The notes: generated by a model from the sequence alone, not told the origin. Shown: positions 1 through 10,105, numbered from the stretch's first letter. The stretch: 64,000 nt of DNA from Saccharothrix saharensis (GCF_006716745.1 NZ_VFPP01000001.1:2480001-2544000); one strand, 5' to 3'. A program made the numbers and translations.

Positions 1-1582
1 CGAGCGTGCCGCCGTTGAACACCTCGTAGCGCGTGACGCCGACGTTGTCGCTCGCCGCCGCCCACTCGAGCGTGACGCTGGTCGGCGTCGCGCCGGTGGA
101 GACGAGGTTGCCCGGCGCGGTCGGCGCCTGGGTGTCGGGCGCGGCCTCGGTGCGGGCCGTGACCGCCGAACTGGCCGAGGAGCGGTTGCCGGCCGCGTCC
201 TTCGCCACGACCGTGAAGCTGTACTCGGTGTCGGGCGCGAGGCCGCCGACCGTGGCGGAGGTGCCCTCGACGCTGGTCACGAGGGTGTTGCCGGCGTAGA
301 CGTCGTAGCCGGTGACGCCGACGTTGTCGGTGGCCGCCGCCCACGTCAGGGCCACGCTGGTCGGCGTGGTCTCACCGGCGGTCAGGCCGGCCGGGGTGGC
401 GGGCGCTTCGGTGTCCTGGGCCGGGGTGACGGTGAACGTGTGCAGCACGGTGCGCTGGGCCGGGTCGACCGGCGTGCAGTCCGCGACGAACGTGCCCAGG
501 CCGGTGTCGCTGCCGTCGGCCTTCTTCGGGGTCATGGTGAGCACGAGGTCGTGCACGGACAGCGTCGCCGTGCCCGGCTGGTCGAACCGCAGCGCGGGCG
601 CGGTGCCGGCGGCGTTGATGACCAGGTCGCCGCTGACCGGGATCGGCTGGTTCGGCACGGTCGTCGGCACGGCCACGGCCTGGTGGTTGCCCGGCGACCG
701 GACCAGCGACGTCGCCACCGCCGTGCCCTGGATGGTCTCCGCGCCGACGAGCCGCAAACCCTGGGTCGCGGTCGGACCGGCGTTCGACACGGCCGAGATG
801 TCGATCTGCGGCGTGAACTCGCCGACGCCGATCTCGACGGGCAGGTCGGTGTCGATGTCCACGGTGACGTTCTGGTTGCCGATCAACGGGAACGGGCAGG
901 TGTAGACCTGGCGCAGCGGCGGCGTGCCGCCCGTGCCCGCCGGCGTCTCCGGCGTCACGGCCGAGCCGGTGACGGTGTAGGTCTGCAGCACGGTGTCCTG
1001 GTTCGGCGTCGGCGTGCAGTCCGCGACGAACGTGCCCAGGTCGGTCGGCGTGCCGTCGGCCCGCAGCGGCGTCATCTCCAGCACCAGGTCGGTCACCTCG
1101 ACCGTGGCCGTGCCGGGCTGGTCGAAGCGCAGGCCCGGCGCGGAGCCGACCGCGTTGAGCACCAGGTCGTCACCGACCGCCGGGATCGGCTGGTTCGGCA
1201 CGTCCGTGGCGACCTGCACGGTGAGCGCGCCCTGGTCACCGGGCGCGGTGACCTCGGAGGTGGCGCGGGCCGTGCCGCGGATGGTCTCCGCGCCGACCAG
1301 CCGCAGGCCCTGCGTGGCGGTCGCGCCTGCGTTGGACACGGCGGTGATGTCGAGCTTCGGGGTGAACTGGCCCGCGGCGACCGTGCCGGGCTGGGTGGTC
1401 GTGATGTCGACCGTGACGGTCTGGTCGCCGATCAGGGGGAACGGGCAGCTGTAGGTCTGGGTGAGGTCGCCCTGCGCGGCGGAACCGGTGCCCGTGCCGA
1501 GCACGAGCCCCGCCACGACCGCGGTCGCGGTGGCCATCGCGCCGAGCCCGGTCAGCCCGCGGGCTGGTCTGCTGTGTCTCAC
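1..1582 (-). CDS. Secreted protein with two DUF6801 domains and fibronectin type III repeats (3' end outside window)
   Basis: Reading leftwards from a GTG at 1582, preceded by an AGGGAGGA ribosome site, the frame stays open to the window edge, so the C-terminus is missing. The first 35 residues are an arginine-rich start and a hydrophobic stretch ending in an Ala-rich cleavage region, a Sec signal peptide. Two homologous beta-rich domains follow, at about residues 41-205 and 225-380. Each opens with a Cys-Pro-Phe-Pro-Leu-Ile-Gly motif and has a second Cys near its end; I recognise this as the actinobacterial DUF6801 family. Two fibronectin type III modules (about 390-480 and 485 onward) follow, with the usual WAAATDNVGV-type strand. 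Probably an exported, cell-surface or extracellular adhesive/binding protein; the missing end may carry a catalytic or anchoring part. Confidence 0.8.
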   Translation of the reverse strand, partial: MRHSRPARGLTGLGAMATATAVVAGLVLGTGTGSAAQGDLTQTYSCPFPLIGDQTVTVDITTTQPGTVAAGQFTPKLDITAVSNAGATATQGLRLVGAETIRGTARATSEVTAPGDQGALTVQVATDVPNQPIPAVGDDLVLNAVGSAPGLRFDQPGTATVEVTDLVLEMTPLRADGTPTDLGTFVADCTPTPNQDTVLQTYTVTGSAVTPETPAGTGGTPPLRQVYTCPFPLIGNQNVTVDIDTDLPVEIGVGEFTPQIDISAVSNAGPTATQGLRLVGAETIQGTAVATSLVRSPGNHQAVAVPTTVPNQPIPVSGDLVINAAGTAPALRFDQPGTATLSVHDLVLTMTPKKADGSDTGLGTFVADCTPVDPAQRTVLHTFTVTPAQDTEAPATPAGLTAGETTPTSVALTWAAATDNVGVTGYDVYAGNTLVTSVEGTSATVGGLAPDTEYSFTVVAKDAAGNRSSASSAVTARTEAAPDTQAPTAPGNLVSTGATPTSVTLEWAAASDNVGVTRYEVFNGGTL

Positions 1583-1853
1583 GGAAATGTCCTCCCTGGC
1601 GCCGAGCGCGCACGCCGGCAAAACGAGGGGCAGGGGCGAAATGGTGCACTGACGTACTGCACGGGGAAATTAACCACGGCGCAACACTTGCGCAAGACTG
1701 TCGAATGCTCATTCCCGAACCCGGCCGGAAATTATCACGTTCGGACAACCACACAGCCATCCACCTGCACAAACGACACACAGGAAGGATTCAGAGGCTT
1801 ATTTGGCACCAGCGTGCGCGTGCCGCGATGGTTTTTGGCATGGATATGACAAA
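1583..1853. other. Intergenic leader of the DUF6801 gene
   Basis: About 270 bases separate this gene from the trypsin terminator. The part from about 1655 to 1765 is clearly more AT-rich than its surroundings and is where a leftward promoter would be expected, but I cannot name a convincing -10/-35 pair. No coding sequence is supported here. Confidence 0.5.
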
Positions 1854-1879
1854 CCGCGCGCCGAGGGCTCGGCGCGCGG
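1854..1879 (-). terminator. Intrinsic terminator of the trypsin gene
   Basis: A perfect 12-bp inverted repeat (CCGCGCGCCGAG / CTCGGCGCGCGG) with a two-base loop lies 29 bases past the trypsin stop. In the direction of transcription it is followed by TTTGTC, a short T-run. Confidence 0.8.
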
Positions 1880-1907
1880 TCGTCGGGTGGTGCGGTGTGC
1901 GATTTTC

Positions 1908-3272
<1,365 letters not shown>

Positions 3273-3280
3273 TTACACCC

Positions 3281-3853
3281 ATGCCAGCCACACCGGGTGA
3301 ACGCCGCCTGTCGACCGCCGAGGAACGTCGGGAGACGGTCCTGCGCACCGCCCTCGGCGCGTTCGCCGCCCGCGGCTACTACGGCACCACCACCGGCGAG
3401 GTCGCGAAGTCGGCCGGGATATCCCAGGCCTACGTCTACCGACTGTTCCCGGACAAGGAGGCGTTGTTCCTGGCCGTGGCGGAGCACTGCTTCGCCCGGA
3501 TCAGGGAGAGCCTGGCCGACGGGGTCGCGGGGGCGAGGGGCAGCACGCCGGAGGCGGTCCTGGACGCGATGGGCGAGGCTTACGCACGGCTGATCGCGGA
3601 GGAGAACACGCTCCTGTTGGTCCAGATGCACGCCCAGTGCGCGGCGATCTCGGAACCGGCCGTGCGGGAGGTCGTGCAGCGCGGGTACGCCCGGACGGTC
3701 GAGTACGTCCGGGGCGTGTCCGGGGGCAGCGAGGAGCAGGTGCAGGAGTTCTTCGCCAAGGGCATGTTGTGCCACCTGGTGATGGCGGTGGACGCGGACC
3801 ACGTCGACGCGCCGTGGGCGAGGACGCTGGCCAAGGGCATCCGCCACTACTGA
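3281..3853 (+). CDS. TetR/AcrR family transcriptional regulator
   Basis: 190 aa from the ATG at 3281. Residues about 15-60 form the TetR helix-turn-helix, with the typical FAARGYYGTTTGEVA and ISQAYVYRLFPDKEALF signatures. The remaining helical domain (about 70-190) is the variable ligand-binding and dimerisation part, resembling a TetR_C domain; the ligand cannot be read from sequence. No strong ribosome site is visible, so the transcript may be leaderless or weakly translated. The gene is divergent from the secreted protease, with a perfect palindrome in the shared promoter region, so auto- and cross-repression is the simplest model. Confidence 0.9.
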   Translation: MPATPGERRLSTAEERRETVLRTALGAFAARGYYGTTTGEVAKSAGISQAYVYRLFPDKEALFLAVAEHCFARIRESLADGVAGARGSTPEAVLDAMGEAYARLIAEENTLLLVQMHAQCAAISEPAVREVVQRGYARTVEYVRGVSGGSEEQVQEFFAKGMLCHLVMAVDADHVDAPWARTLAKGIRHY

Positions 3854-4097
3854 TCCGACGCCGTCGCGGGAGAGGCCGCTCACCGGCGACCCCTCCTCCG
3901 ACGGCAGGAATGAGTGATCAACCAGTCAGGTCTGTCGAGTGTCGCACGTCGCACCAGTGACGTTGCCGGGGAAGGAGGCGGCGAGGCACGGCGGGCGGCA
4001 CGGGCACAGCACCCCCGCCCCACCCTCGTCGCACCACTGTGGATCACACCACTGTGGACGGTGGGCGGGGCGGGCGGGCTGTCGGGCATCGAGGCCG
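3854..4097. other. Intergenic region with short direct repeat
   Basis: Non-coding space between the TetR stop and the convergent reductase-hemerythrin stop. It holds two copies of ACCACTGTGGA about 15 bases apart near 4035-4061, but no convincing terminator hairpin or gene. Confidence 0.4.
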
Positions 4098-4910
4098 TCA
4101 GGCGTCGAGGAAGGGGATCAGCTGCTCCTCCTCGTAGGCCAGGTGCGCTTCGAGCTCGTCGATCAACCGGTCGACGTCGGCGCGCAACGTGACCGCGTCA
4201 CCGCGCTCGACGGTCCGCTGGAGCCGCGCCAGCACCTCCGCGATGCGCTCGTGCTCCTCGGCGAGGCGGTCGAGGGTGGGGATCAGCTCGGGGAAGCGTT
4301 CGCGCAGCATCGGGAACGTGCCGTTGTCCTCGGACGTGTGGTGGAAGCGCAGACCCTGGCAGGCGGTCAGGCAGTTGACCTTCAGCTGTGCGCCCACGAT
4401 CGGCTCGGACGAGGCCACTTCGCGGCGGATGGTGGCCAGTTCGCGGCGGAACGCGTCGTGCACCAGCTTGAGCGCGGCACCCCAGCTGGACGCGTTCGGT
4501 GGGCCGCCGGCGATCTGGGTCAGTGCGATCACCGGGATCTGCCGGGACGCCTTGGCCTGGTACTCGGCCCAGCCGGGGTCGGACTCGACGGCCCGCGCCC
4601 ACAGCCGGTCGCGTTCGTCGCCTTCCAGGACGGTGGCCTTGGCCTCGTAGGTGAACACGCCGTCCTCGACCTGGACGACCGGGTCGGCGACGAGGTTGTG
4701 GAACCAGTCGGGGTTGCGGGGTGAGCCGCCGGCGGACGCGATGACCACGATCCGGTCGCCGTCGGGCAGGTAGCCGACGGGGTTGGTGTGGCGGGTGCCG
4801 GTCCGGGCGCCCGTGGTGGTCAGCAGGATCAGCCTGCCTCCCTCGAACGGGCCGCCCACGCGGCCCGCGTTGGCGCGGAACTCGGCGATGACCTGCTGGT
4901 TGAAATCCAT
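4098..4910 (-). CDS. Deazaflavin (F420)-dependent reductase / hemerythrin fusion protein
   Basis: 270 aa from an ATG at 4910 with an AGGAG ribosome site; longer upstream frames are low-quality sequence. Residues about 1-130 match the deazaflavin-dependent nitroreductase (Ddn-like) family: GGRLILLTTTGARTG, then NPVGYLPDGDR and NPDWFHNLVADP. Such enzymes use reduced F420 to reduce quinones or nitro compounds. Residues about 145-270 are a four-helix hemerythrin-type domain with the expected iron ligands in HDAF, FHHTSEDNGTFP, EEHERI and EAHLAYEEEQLIPFL. No signal peptide, so cytoplasmic. A diiron O2/NO-binding domain joined to an F420 reductase suggests a redox, oxygen or nitric-oxide response, but this is inference. 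Confidence 0.85.
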   Translation of the reverse strand: MDFNQQVIAEFRANAGRVGGPFEGGRLILLTTTGARTGTRHTNPVGYLPDGDRIVVIASAGGSPRNPDWFHNLVADPVVQVEDGVFTYEAKATVLEGDERDRLWARAVESDPGWAEYQAKASRQIPVIALTQIAGGPPNASSWGAALKLVHDAFRRELATIRREVASSEPIVGAQLKVNCLTACQGLRFHHTSEDNGTFPMLRERFPELIPTLDRLAEEHERIAEVLARLQRTVERGDAVTLRADVDRLIDELEAHLAYEEEQLIPFLDA

Positions 4911-5370
4911 TGGTGGACGTCTCCTGGAGTTTTGGGCACGACGGATCACCACGGGTGCGAGGCGCCGTGGGTTTGCTGACGCGGGTATGGGCCCGCGGTT
5001 TGCGTGAAGGCTCGAGCGGGAGTGCCTCGAATGAGAAGTGCGGTGGATCCGGTGGGCATTCCGTGCAGGCGCCGGAGGGTGTCGGCATGGCGAGCGTGAA
5101 GGCACCGGAGGGCACCGCGGGTACGCGGTGTTGCGGACGCGCAAAGGTGCGGTGAAGTGGGAGAACAGGGGTTCAGGGTACGTCGCGCCTACAAGCGCGG
5201 AAACCCGGGGAACCCCGGTGTGCGGCGGGCCTCTGGCCCACCCGGCGGTCAAACCTTGGCCGGGTGACTCTCTCGCTCGTGGCCCATGGCCGACCCGGCA
5301 GTCACGTCGTGGAGCTTATCCCGGGAATGCGCGGACGGGCAAGCTCGATCATTGTGCGACGATCGGTGAC
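4911..5370. other. Long intergenic region with imperfect 17-bp repeats
   Basis: 460 bases without a credible gene, between the divergent reductase fusion and the DUF4232 lipoprotein. A 17-base unit GTGCAGGCGCCGGAGGG (5063-5079) recurs 33 bases on as GTGAAGGCACCGGAGGG (5096-5112), with a looser copy at 5004-5020. Promoters for both flanking genes must lie here, but none is unambiguous. Confidence 0.45.
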
Positions 5371-5898
5371 GTGCCCCGACTTCTTTTCCTGTTGTTGTTC
5401 GCCGCGTCGGCGTGCACAGCCGCGCCGCCCACTCCGACGCCCACCACCTGCCCGACCGGGGTGGAGTACGCCGTGACCGGTGAGGAAGCGGCTTCCGGCC
5501 TGCGGGTGTTGACGTTGGAGCTGACCAACTGCGGCACGGAACCGTTGCGGCTGGACGGCTACCCGTCCGTCACGGTCCTGGACGGCGACCGCCGACCTGT
5601 GACGATCGCGGTCGGGCGGGGGTCGTTCGGGATCTCCGCGGTGGCGGCGTTCGACGCCGAGCCGCAGCCGGTGACGGTGCCGCCGGGCGGGTCGGCGGTG
5701 ACGGGGTTGTTGTGGCGCAACACCCACACCGACACGTCCGCGCCGCCGGTGGTCGGCGAGCACCTGGAACTGGCCGTCGCGACCGGGGAGCCGACGCGGG
5801 TGTTCACACCGGTCGCGCCGAGCGGCGGCGGTCCGATCACGATCGACCTGGGCAGCACCGGCAAGCTCGGTGTCCGCCCGTGGACCGCCGCGCCCTGA
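5371..5898 (+). CDS. DUF4232-like lipoprotein
   Basis: 175 aa from a GTG at 5371, chosen because it gives a clean short lipoprotein signal: Leu/Phe-rich core followed by the lipobox Ala-Ser-Ala-Cys near residue 15. A Pro/Thr linker leads into a beta-sandwich domain of the DUF4232 type: a Cys pair, the LELTNCGTEPLRLDGYPSV segment, and a GLLWRNTH core. DUF4232 proteins are common actinobacterial surface or secreted proteins of unknown function. It would be anchored outside the membrane. The stop is only 4 bases from the convergent stop of the ABC permease, so the two transcripts meet end to end. Confidence 0.75.
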   Translation: MPRLLFLLLFAASACTAAPPTPTPTTCPTGVEYAVTGEEAASGLRVLTLELTNCGTEPLRLDGYPSVTVLDGDRRPVTIAVGRGSFGISAVAAFDAEPQPVTVPPGGSAVTGLLWRNTHTDTSAPPVVGEHLELAVATGEPTRVFTPVAPSGGGPITIDLGSTGKLGVRPWTAAP

Positions 5899-5902
5899 CG
5901 CG

Positions 5903-7213
5903 TCAGGCGCGCATGACCGTGGCGATCGGGATGCGCGCCGCCCGCAACGCCGGGACGAGGCCGCCGAGGATACCGGCCACCAGGCCCGCGATGATCCCGG
6001 CCACGCCCGCCTGCCACGGGAACGCCGTGCCCTCCAGCGCCGGGAACTGCGAGCCGAACAGGGTGAGCGCGAGCTGCAGCCCGACCACACCCGCGCCGAT
6101 CGCCAGCGCCGCGGTCAGCAGACCGGTCAGCAGCGTCTCGGCCAGCACGATGCCGGCGAGCAGCAGGCGGGGCGTGCCGACGGCGCGGCGCAGCGCGAAC
6201 TCCTCGACGCGCTCGCCGACGGTGGCCAGGCCGACGTTGAGGATGCCCGCGACGCCGATCAGCAGCACCAGCGCCGCCATGCCCAGGAAGATCCAGCGCA
6301 TCAGCGCCAGCTCGGTGGACATGCGCTCCAACGTCTCCACGGTGTTGACGTGGATCTGGTCCTCGGGGGTGCCCGCCGCGACCAGCCTGGCCCGCAGGGC
6401 GTGTTCGACCTCGACCGCGTCCGGTGTCATGAACACCTGGAGGCCGCCGCGGCCCGAGGTGGTGTCGTTCATGCTCGCGACCGGCATCCAGTTGGTCAGC
6501 TCGTCGGCGCGCACGTAGGCGGCGGGCTGGTAGCCGCCGTCGTCCACCACGCCGACGATCTGCGGCGTCGGGTTGGCCGTCGCACCGTCGACCCTCATCT
6601 CGGCGGGCACGTGGTAGCGGGTGAAGGCCTTGGCGGCTTGTTCGTTGAGCACGAGCCGGGGCGCGAGGGACGGTGCGCCGGCGAAGTCCAGCCACTGGCC
6701 CTGCGACGGGCGGAACGGCCGGAACCGCCGGATGTCGCCGGTGAGGCCGACGAGTTGCAGTTCGACCGCCTGGCCCTGCGGCACGGCGCTGTCGGGGTCT
6801 TCGAGGGCGTAGCAGCCGTTGGCGTCGCACGTCATGGGCGGTCCGCCGTAGCCGGGTTGGTCGATCGGGCCGCCGCCCTCGTTGATCGGCTTCACGCCGG
6901 GCTCGCCGATGATGGCCCGCGCGTTGGTGACCGCCACGGCGTCGGCGCGGCCGTCCAGCACCTCCAGCACCACGGGTGTGGTCCGGCCTTCCGACGGCAG
7001 GTACATCTGGCGGGTGCCGTCCTTGCCCTGGGACAGCTCGACGTCGGCGAGCATGGCCCGGTTCGCGATCTCCGCGCCCGCCTGCACGACCACCACGGCC
7101 AGCACGCCGAGGAAGAGGCTGACCATGGACAGGAACGTGCGCAGCTTGCGGGCCCGGATGCCCTGGCCGCCGATGATCAGCGACGCCCGGAGCCTGCCGG
7201 AGAGCCTGATCAC
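5903..7213 (-). CDS. ABC transporter permease, MacB/FtsX type
   Basis: 436 aa from a GTG at 7213 overlapping the ATPase stop in a GTGA. One N-terminal membrane segment (about 24-45) is followed by a large extracytoplasmic MacB-like periplasmic core domain (about 50-300), then three C-terminal membrane helices (about 310-335, 355-385, 400-425) of the FtsX fold. The motif VGERVEEFALRRAVGTPR in the cytoplasmic loop is the classic FtsX coupling region. Such permeases move lipoproteins, peptides or antimicrobials, or transmit force, rather than import solutes. Third gene of a three-gene operon with an adaptor lipoprotein and an ATPase, together a MacAB-like tripartite design for a Gram-positive envelope. 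Confidence 0.9.
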   Translation of the reverse strand: MIRLSGRLRASLIIGGQGIRARKLRTFLSMVSLFLGVLAVVVVQAGAEIANRAMLADVELSQGKDGTRQMYLPSEGRTTPVVLEVLDGRADAVAVTNARAIIGEPGVKPINEGGGPIDQPGYGGPPMTCDANGCYALEDPDSAVPQGQAVELQLVGLTGDIRRFRPFRPSQGQWLDFAGAPSLAPRLVLNEQAAKAFTRYHVPAEMRVDGATANPTPQIVGVVDDGGYQPAAYVRADELTNWMPVASMNDTTSGRGGLQVFMTPDAVEVEHALRARLVAAGTPEDQIHVNTVETLERMSTELALMRWIFLGMAALVLLIGVAGILNVGLATVGERVEEFALRRAVGTPRLLLAGIVLAETLLTGLLTAALAIGAGVVGLQLALTLFGSQFPALEGTAFPWQAGVAGIIAGLVAGILGGLVPALRAARIPIATVMRA

Positions 7214-7947
7214 GCGACCACCCGCTGCCCGGCCGGGCGCAGCAGGCCGTCGGACAGGTGCAGCACCCGGCCCATCTTCGCCGCGTGGTCGTGGTCGTGG
7301 GTGACGAGCACGAGGCCGCAGCCGACGTCGGTGGCCTGGCGCAGCACTTCCACGACCAGGTTGCCGGTCTCGGTGTCGAGCGCGCCGGTGGGCTCGTCGG
7401 CGAGCAGGATCCGCGGCTCGCGGACCAGGGCGCGGGCGATGGCGACGCGTTGCTGCTCGCCGCCGGACAGGCGGGGTGGCTTGTGCTTGGCGAGGTGTCC
7501 GATGCCGACGCGTTCGAGCGCCGCGAGCACCTTCGCCCTGCGCTTGCGGCGCGGCAGCCAGCCCTGGCCGTTGACCAGGGCCATGGCCACGTTCTGCGCG
7601 GCGGTGAGGTGCTTGAGCAGGAAGAAGCGCTGGAACACGAAGCCGAACTCGGCGCTGCGCAAGGCGGCGGCCTTGCGCTCGGGGATGCGGGTGATGTCGC
7701 GGTCGCCGAGCAGGTACTGCCCGCCGTCGGGTCGGTCGAACAGGCCGATCAGGCTGAGCAGGGTGCTCTTGCCGGAGCCGGAGCGGCCGAGGATGGCGAC
7801 GCTGTCGCCGGCGTGCACGGTCAGGTCGACGCCGGCGAGGATGGTGCGCGGCTCGTCCTGGCCCTTGAGGGTCTTGGTGACGCCGGTGAGGTGCAGCAGC
7901 GGCGGCGCGGTCATCGGCGGCGGCACGGGCAGGGGTGACGTGGTCAC
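7210..7947 (-). CDS. ABC transporter ATP-binding protein (LolD/MacB type)
   Basis: 245 aa from a GTG at 7947 that overlaps the upstream adaptor stop (GTGA); an internal ATG at codon 12 is possible, but the overlap favours GTG. All nucleotide-binding motifs are present: Walker A GRSGSGKST, Q-loop FVFQRFFLL, signature LSGGEQQRVAIARAL, Walker B ILLADEPTGALD and the switch histidine in LVLVTHDHDHA. The sequence is of the LolD/MacB/DevA class that partners FtsX-like permeases. A basic insert around GWLPRRKRRAK is a minor peculiarity. It powers the adjacent permease at the inner membrane face. Confidence 0.93.
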   Translation of the reverse strand: MTTSPLPVPPPMTAPPLLHLTGVTKTLKGQDEPRTILAGVDLTVHAGDSVAILGRSGSGKSTLLSLIGLFDRPDGGQYLLGDRDITRIPERKAAALRSAEFGFVFQRFFLLKHLTAAQNVAMALVNGQGWLPRRKRRAKVLAALERVGIGHLAKHKPPRLSGGEQQRVAIARALVREPRILLADEPTGALDTETGNLVVEVLRQATDVGCGLVLVTHDHDHAAKMGRVLHLSDGLLRPAGQRVVA

Positions 7948-8933
7948 TTGCCGGCTCCCGGTTCGACCTGGCCCGCGGCGTCGCCCGGCGGCAGGTTCGG
8001 TCCGGGCACGGCGAGCGTCTCGTCGCCGGTGAGGCCGGACTTGATCTCCACGACCTTGCCGTCGGTGAGGCCGAGCACGACGTCGGTGGTCTTCTTGGCG
8101 CCGTCGGGGCCGACGACGTCGACCTTGCCCTGGCCCTGGCCGCCCGCGACCGCTTCGACCGGCACGACCAGCGCGCCCTGCGCGGACGCGGTGACCAGTT
8201 CGAGGGTGGCGGCGGCGCCGTTGACCATCTTGACGTCGGCGGGCGCGGTGCACACCAGGCGCAGGCCGGTGGGTTCGGAGGAGCTGTCGGGTTGCCGGGG
8301 CGGCGGGGCGGGGGTGTTCGCGCCGGTGGCGTCGGTGTCGGGTTCCCGCTCGGGCGGCGCGGCGGGGACGGTGCCGGCGGGCAGGGCGGCGATCGTGCCG
8401 AGCATGGTGCACGGGAACGGGCCGGGGCCGTTCTTGATCTGCGCCTGCACGACGCCCTGCGCGGCCTCGGAGATCCGGTAGGCCTGGTCGCCGCTGATCT
8501 CGGCGACGATGCCGTAGCCCGCGTACTTCGCCGACGCGATCGGCATCCCGGCGGTGACCTTGGCGCGGTCGTCGACCAGGCGTCCGCCGAACGTGGCGCC
8601 GGCGGGTACGTCGACGTTGTTCGGCTTGCCGTCCAGCCAGACCGTGGCGACGCGGGTCGGCTTGGTCGGTGTGCCGGTCGGTTCGGGCACGGACCAGTAG
8701 CGCACCTCGCCCGCGACCGGCGCGACGATGCCGAACAGCGGGTTCATGGTGACCTTGCCGGTCAGGCCGACCTTGTTGGTCAGGTCCTGCCGGGTCGGTT
8801 TGGCCGTGGTCTGCACGGTGCCGCGCGGTGCCAGCTCCGGGTTGAGCGGCTCGGCTCCGGTCGACGTGCACGCGGCGGCGGTCAGCGCTGCCGCGGCCAG
8901 TCCGCACACGCGGACGAAGGCGTTCTCGGACAC
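7944..8933 (-). CDS. Membrane-fusion/adaptor lipoprotein of the MacAB-like exporter
   Basis: 329 aa from a GTG at 8933 with a G-rich ribosome site; an in-frame ATG at 8981 would add 16 residues ahead of the signal peptide. The signal ends in the lipobox Leu-Thr-Ala-Ala-Ala-Cys, so the protein is probably lipid-anchored outside the membrane. The region beginning GKVTMNPLFGIVAPVAGEV resembles the lipoyl/beta-barrel start of HlyD/MacA adaptors, and the C-terminal part (VVPVEAVAGG, VDVVGPDGAKKTTDVVLGL) matches the adaptor beta-barrel and membrane-proximal domain. The middle carries a Pro/Glu-rich disordered stretch. First gene of the exporter operon, translationally coupled to the ATPase. Confidence 0.8.
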   Translation of the reverse strand: MSENAFVRVCGLAAAALTAAACTSTGAEPLNPELAPRGTVQTTAKPTRQDLTNKVGLTGKVTMNPLFGIVAPVAGEVRYWSVPEPTGTPTKPTRVATVWLDGKPNNVDVPAGATFGGRLVDDRAKVTAGMPIASAKYAGYGIVAEISGDQAYRISEAAQGVVQAQIKNGPGPFPCTMLGTIAALPAGTVPAAPPEREPDTDATGANTPAPPPRQPDSSSEPTGLRLVCTAPADVKMVNGAAATLELVTASAQGALVVPVEAVAGGQGQGKVDVVGPDGAKKTTDVVLGLTDGKVVEIKSGLTGDETLAVPGPNLPPGDAAGQVEPGAGK

Positions 8934-9018
8934 CGGTCCCCCCAAAGCGATTCCCCAATCCGGTTCCGCCAATTTACCCATATGACGCCGGCGGGGTGAC
9001 CGGGGTTGCGCGCCAACG

Positions 9019-9058
9019 GGGAATCGCTCCCACCCGAGGTCGGGCGGGAGCGATTCCC
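9019..9058 (-). terminator. Strong hairpin terminator after the SGNH esterase
   Basis: A perfect 13-bp stem GGGAATCGCTCCC / GGGAGCGATTCCC with a 14-base loop that can form an extra 4-bp stem. It lies 16 bases past the esterase stop and before the adaptor gene. There is no T-run, as is common in high-GC actinomycete terminators. Confidence 0.75.
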
Positions 9059-9073
9059 GGTGGTCAGGGGGTG

Positions 9074-10105
9074 CTACGCGACGGCGTGCAGGTTGCCGTC
9101 GGCGCCCGCGAGGCAGCGGGCCGAGCCCGCGCCGCCCTGCACGAACTCGGTGAGGCAGCGGCCGAGCTGGCCGTGGCCGTCGGCGTTCGGGTGGAACGAC
9201 TGCTGGGCCATGTGGATGCCGATGGCGTCCAGGCCGCCGGTCACCAGCGCGTACGGGTCGACGGTGAGCCGGCGCTGCCACTCGCCCGCGGAGCTCTCGC
9301 CCTTGCTGCACGCCTCGCGGTTCTCGGTGGCGCGGGAGAAGTCGAGGAACTTCACACCCGCCCGGGTGGCCACGCCGCGCAACGCCTCGGACAGCTGCGG
9401 CACGGCGACCGTGCGGCCGTAGGCGGCGTCGGCCAGGCGCAGGGGGCAGCCCTGCGGGCCGTGCAGGTAGCGGTCCATCTTCTCGGTCACGGGCGAGGCG
9501 TACGAGGTGAGGATCAGGTTGTAGGCGGAGTTGGCGTAGCCGGCCTGGCTCATCGCGGAGCGGACGTCGCGCAGGGCGTTCTCGACCTTGGGCGCCATGC
9601 CGGCGAGCCGGCCGGGCCACTCGCGCTCGAGCTTGGAGCGGCAGCTCGCGCCGAACGGGTTCACCCACGCGGCGACGCAGTCGACCATCGTGTCGGCGAA
9701 CCGGACGTCGTCGTTCGCGCCGACCTGCACCACGACGGTGGTGACGCGGTACTGGCGGGCGATGTCGATCAGCCGACGCGCCTGCGAGCCCTCGGTGTAG
9801 TGCACCGTGTCGGCCAGCGACACGTTCGCCGAGTCCGCGCCGGAGCAGGCCAGGTTGAACGTGCGGTCGGCCAGTCGGGTGCGGTGGACCATGGCCTGGG
9901 TGGAGCGGTGGCACCAGTTGCCGTTCTCACCCGCGGTGCCGGGTTCGTAGGACCCGGCGCCCTCGCCGGACATCGCGCTGTCGCCGAGCGAGACGACGGC
10001 GGTCGGCCGGTCGTCCACGGCGGCGGCGGTGATGGGGATGGCGAAGAAGGTGGAGCCGGTGAGCAAGAGCGCGCCGACCACGGCGCCAACCTGTTTCCGC
10101 GACAC
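9074..10105 (-). CDS. Secreted SGNH/GDSL-type esterase
   Basis: 343 aa from a GTG at 10105 with a GGAGG ribosome site. Residues 1-28 form a Sec signal peptide. The SGNH blocks are visible: block I SLGDSAMSGEGAGSY with the nucleophile Ser, block III VQVGANDD with the Asn, and the terminal block with the catalytic His in SFHPNADGHGQLG. Several cysteines (NWCHRS, LACSGAD, MVDCVAAW, ASCRS, QGCP, EACSKG, GRCL, SARCL) suggest disulfides in an exported enzyme. Family members hydrolyse acyl or acetyl esters of lipids or polysaccharides; the substrate here cannot be assigned. It appears monocistronic, closed by the hairpin at 9019-9058. Confidence 0.9.
   Translation of the reverse strand: MSRKQVGAVVGALLLTGSTFFAIPITAAAVDDRPTAVVSLGDSAMSGEGAGSYEPGTAGENGNWCHRSTQAMVHRTRLADRTFNLACSGADSANVSLADTVHYTEGSQARRLIDIARQYRVTTVVVQVGANDDVRFADTMVDCVAAWVNPFGASCRSKLEREWPGRLAGMAPKVENALRDVRSAMSQAGYANSAYNLILTSYASPVTEKMDRYLHGPQGCPLRLADAAYGRTVAVPQLSEALRGVATRAGVKFLDFSRATENREACSKGESSAGEWQRRLTVDPYALVTGGLDAIGIHMAQQSFHPNADGHGQLGRCLTEFVQGGAGSARCLAGADGNLHAVA

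Noticed and set aside
440-1849. Long rightward open frames antisense to the DUF6801 gene
   Set aside because: They have Arg/His/Gly-rich composition typical of antisense GC-rich frames and no ribosome site; the leftward frame has a signal peptide and recognisable domains.
4031-4062. Two ACCACTGTGGA repeats as an operator or mobile-element end
   Set aside because: Only two short copies in non-coding space between gene ends; no inverted partner or transposase.
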